NCBI GenBank assembly: GCA_035530275.1
Contig: DATKVC010000007.1
Location: forward strand, 62,001-126,000
DNA: 64,000 bases
Direction: 5' to 3'
DNA from: CAIJMU01 sp035530275
Lineage (GTDB): Bacteria > Spirochaetota > Spirochaetia > Treponematales > Rectinemataceae
A program made the translations under genes and the position numbers. The notes beneath the pieces are model-generated. The model did no database searches and was not told where the DNA came from. It was given only the letters and a program-made list of their open reading frames with translations. Shown here piece by piece: positions 63,002 to 64,000 of the stretch (position 1 is the stretch's first letter; each line of letters begins with the position of its first letter).

Positions 63002-64000
63002 TGCGGATCTCAATAGACTTCGAAGCCTCATTCACTCGGCTATGGAGGTCTCCCAGGAGGACAAAGACCTTCCGGACGCCGCCACGGTCATGCCACGCGC
63101 TCATTTCGAGGCCCTTCGCATCGAGGTTCCTTTGGTTGTCGGCGCACGCGGGACGGGAAAAAGCTTTTGGAACAATGTCCTCACCAATACCGATAAGCTT
63201 TCCTTCGTCAGGGCCGCCTACCCGGAGATCAAGTTGCCGGTCGGGCTTGAAATCTTATCGGCATTTTCGGCGAGGCAAGAAGGCAACGAAGCCCAACCCC
63301 CAAAGGACTTCCTCTTGGGTCTCGGGGATTCACCGGCTGCCTGGCGTACACTCTGGCAAAGCATCCTGGCTGCAAGGCTATTTCCGGAACGCTTCTTTAA
63401 GACTCGGGACTCCTGGGCGACTCGGACCGAGAAAATAAGCGGATCGATCGAAAAATTCAGCGAGGCGATACGCACTTTCGACCTTGATAATGCGAAGGGC
63501 AAAAAGCAATTTCTCCTCCTTTTCGACGCATTGGACACCATCAGCGATAATTGGGAGCTTGCGGTCCTTGCCATTCGAGAGCTCCTCAAATTAATTACCG
63601 ACTATCGATTGCTTTCGGCGCTGCGCTTCAAAGTCTTCCTCAGGGCCGATATCGCTCAAGACCCAAAAGTCTCGAGCTTCCCCGACGCGTCGAAGCTTTT
63701 CGCCAATCGCGCCGAACTCATCTGGGAGAAAGAAGATCTATTCACGCTTCTCTATCAGCGCCTCGCGAACGCTTCCGATGGAGACCTCTTCATTCGAATC
63801 GCCAATGAAATTAATAAGGATACCTTTCTACAAGTGCCAGCCAGAAGACCTCCAAGCTGGATACTCGAACGGGCGAGCAGAATAGACAGTAACTTGCATA
63901 GGCGCCTTTTTGAACATCTAGCCGGTAAGGCGATGGCTGGCGGAGCGAGCGGAACGAAGCGAGGTATCCCCTACTCCTGGATCTATAATCACCTCCTCGA
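62988..64000 (+). CDS. P-loop ATPase, partial at the right edge
   Basis: 337 codons are open to the end of the window, so the gene is incomplete. Walker A is G52-A-R-G-T-G-K58-S. A Walker B-like 'QFLLLFDALDTI' occurs near residue 178. 'ALRFKVFLRADI' near residue 217 resembles the Arg/Asp sensor strand of Sll1717/KAP-type P-loop ATPases, followed by a helical part ('LFTLLYQRLANA'). It starts inside the end of the KGGVGR ATPase gene (14-nt overlap in another frame), which makes it part of the same operon. The C-terminal part, and any effector, lies beyond the window. Confidence 0.78.
   Translation, partial: MRQADADLNRLRSLIHSAMEVSQEDKDLPDAATVMPRAHFEALRIEVPLVVGARGTGKSFWNNVLTNTDKLSFVRAAYPEIKLPVGLEILSAFSARQEGNEAQPPKDFLLGLGDSPAAWRTLWQSILAARLFPERFFKTRDSWATRTEKISGSIEKFSEAIRTFDLDNAKGKKQFLLLFDALDTISDNWELAVLAIRELLKLITDYRLLSALRFKVFLRADIAQDPKVSSFPDASKLFANRAELIWEKEDLFTLLYQRLANASDGDLFIRIANEINKDTFLQVPARRPPSWILERASRIDSNLHRRLFEHLAGKAMAGGASGTKRGIPYSWIYNHLL

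Overview
The window is a GC-rich (roughly 60-65 %) bacterial chromosome segment with no rRNA, tRNA or CRISPR array that I could recognise. It fits a Gram-negative, probably anaerobic or microaerophilic organism. The evidence is lipoproteins, an outer-membrane barrel-like C-terminus, rubrerythrin plus a PerR-type Fur regulator, and an Arg32 EF-P with its rhamnosyltransferase EarP. The sugar ABC transporter with YesM/YesN-type two-component genes and the very long Ig-repeat surface proteins point towards Spirochaetota. That placement is inference, since no phylogenetic marker was compared.

Layout. 0-5 kb: a MarR-controlled efflux operon (DHA2-type MFS pump, MarR, small membrane protein), then a ChrB-domain protein with a second MFS transporter and a methyltransferase. 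5-12.9 kb: a 4Fe-4S membrane protein, a GAF-GGDEF diguanylate cyclase, a PfkB-type sugar/nucleoside kinase, a radical SAM enzyme, an SDR close to D-mannonate oxidoreductase, branched-chain aminotransferase, and a rubrerythrin-PerR oxidative-stress unit. 13-31.2 kb: a DUF2339-like membrane protein, then a minus-strand sugar locus. In the direction of transcription this reads: a 2328-residue Ig-repeat protein with a barrel-like end, a periplasmic binding protein, a YesM-type kinase, a YesN-type AraC regulator, a second binding protein, then a ChvE/XylF-like binding protein, ATPase and permease. It looks like a sense-and-import system for a pentose-like sugar, with a large surface protein translationally coupled to the sensor.

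31.3-52.5 kb: a CBS-ACT protein, a secreted START-like protein, a lipoprotein, and an 18.4-kb gene for a 6124-residue Ig-repeat surface protein. That gene contains a 2.3-kb block of seven repeats present twice, E1-FCCH-like modules, a TIG-like domain and a C-terminal propeller-like domain.

52.5-57.6 kb: EarP and Arg32 EF-P, separated by an unusual metallo-beta-lactamase/cNMP/hemerythrin fusion on the other strand.

57.6-64 kb: an accessory-looking, tightly overlapping operon running off the window. It encodes a nuclease-methyltransferase of type IIG layout, a small HEPN-like protein, a KGGVGR-variant ParA-like ATPase and a second P-loop ATPase. This is the best candidate for an undescribed system, most likely defence-related. 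The Ig-giant gene and the sugar-sensor operon are the other regions most worth attention.
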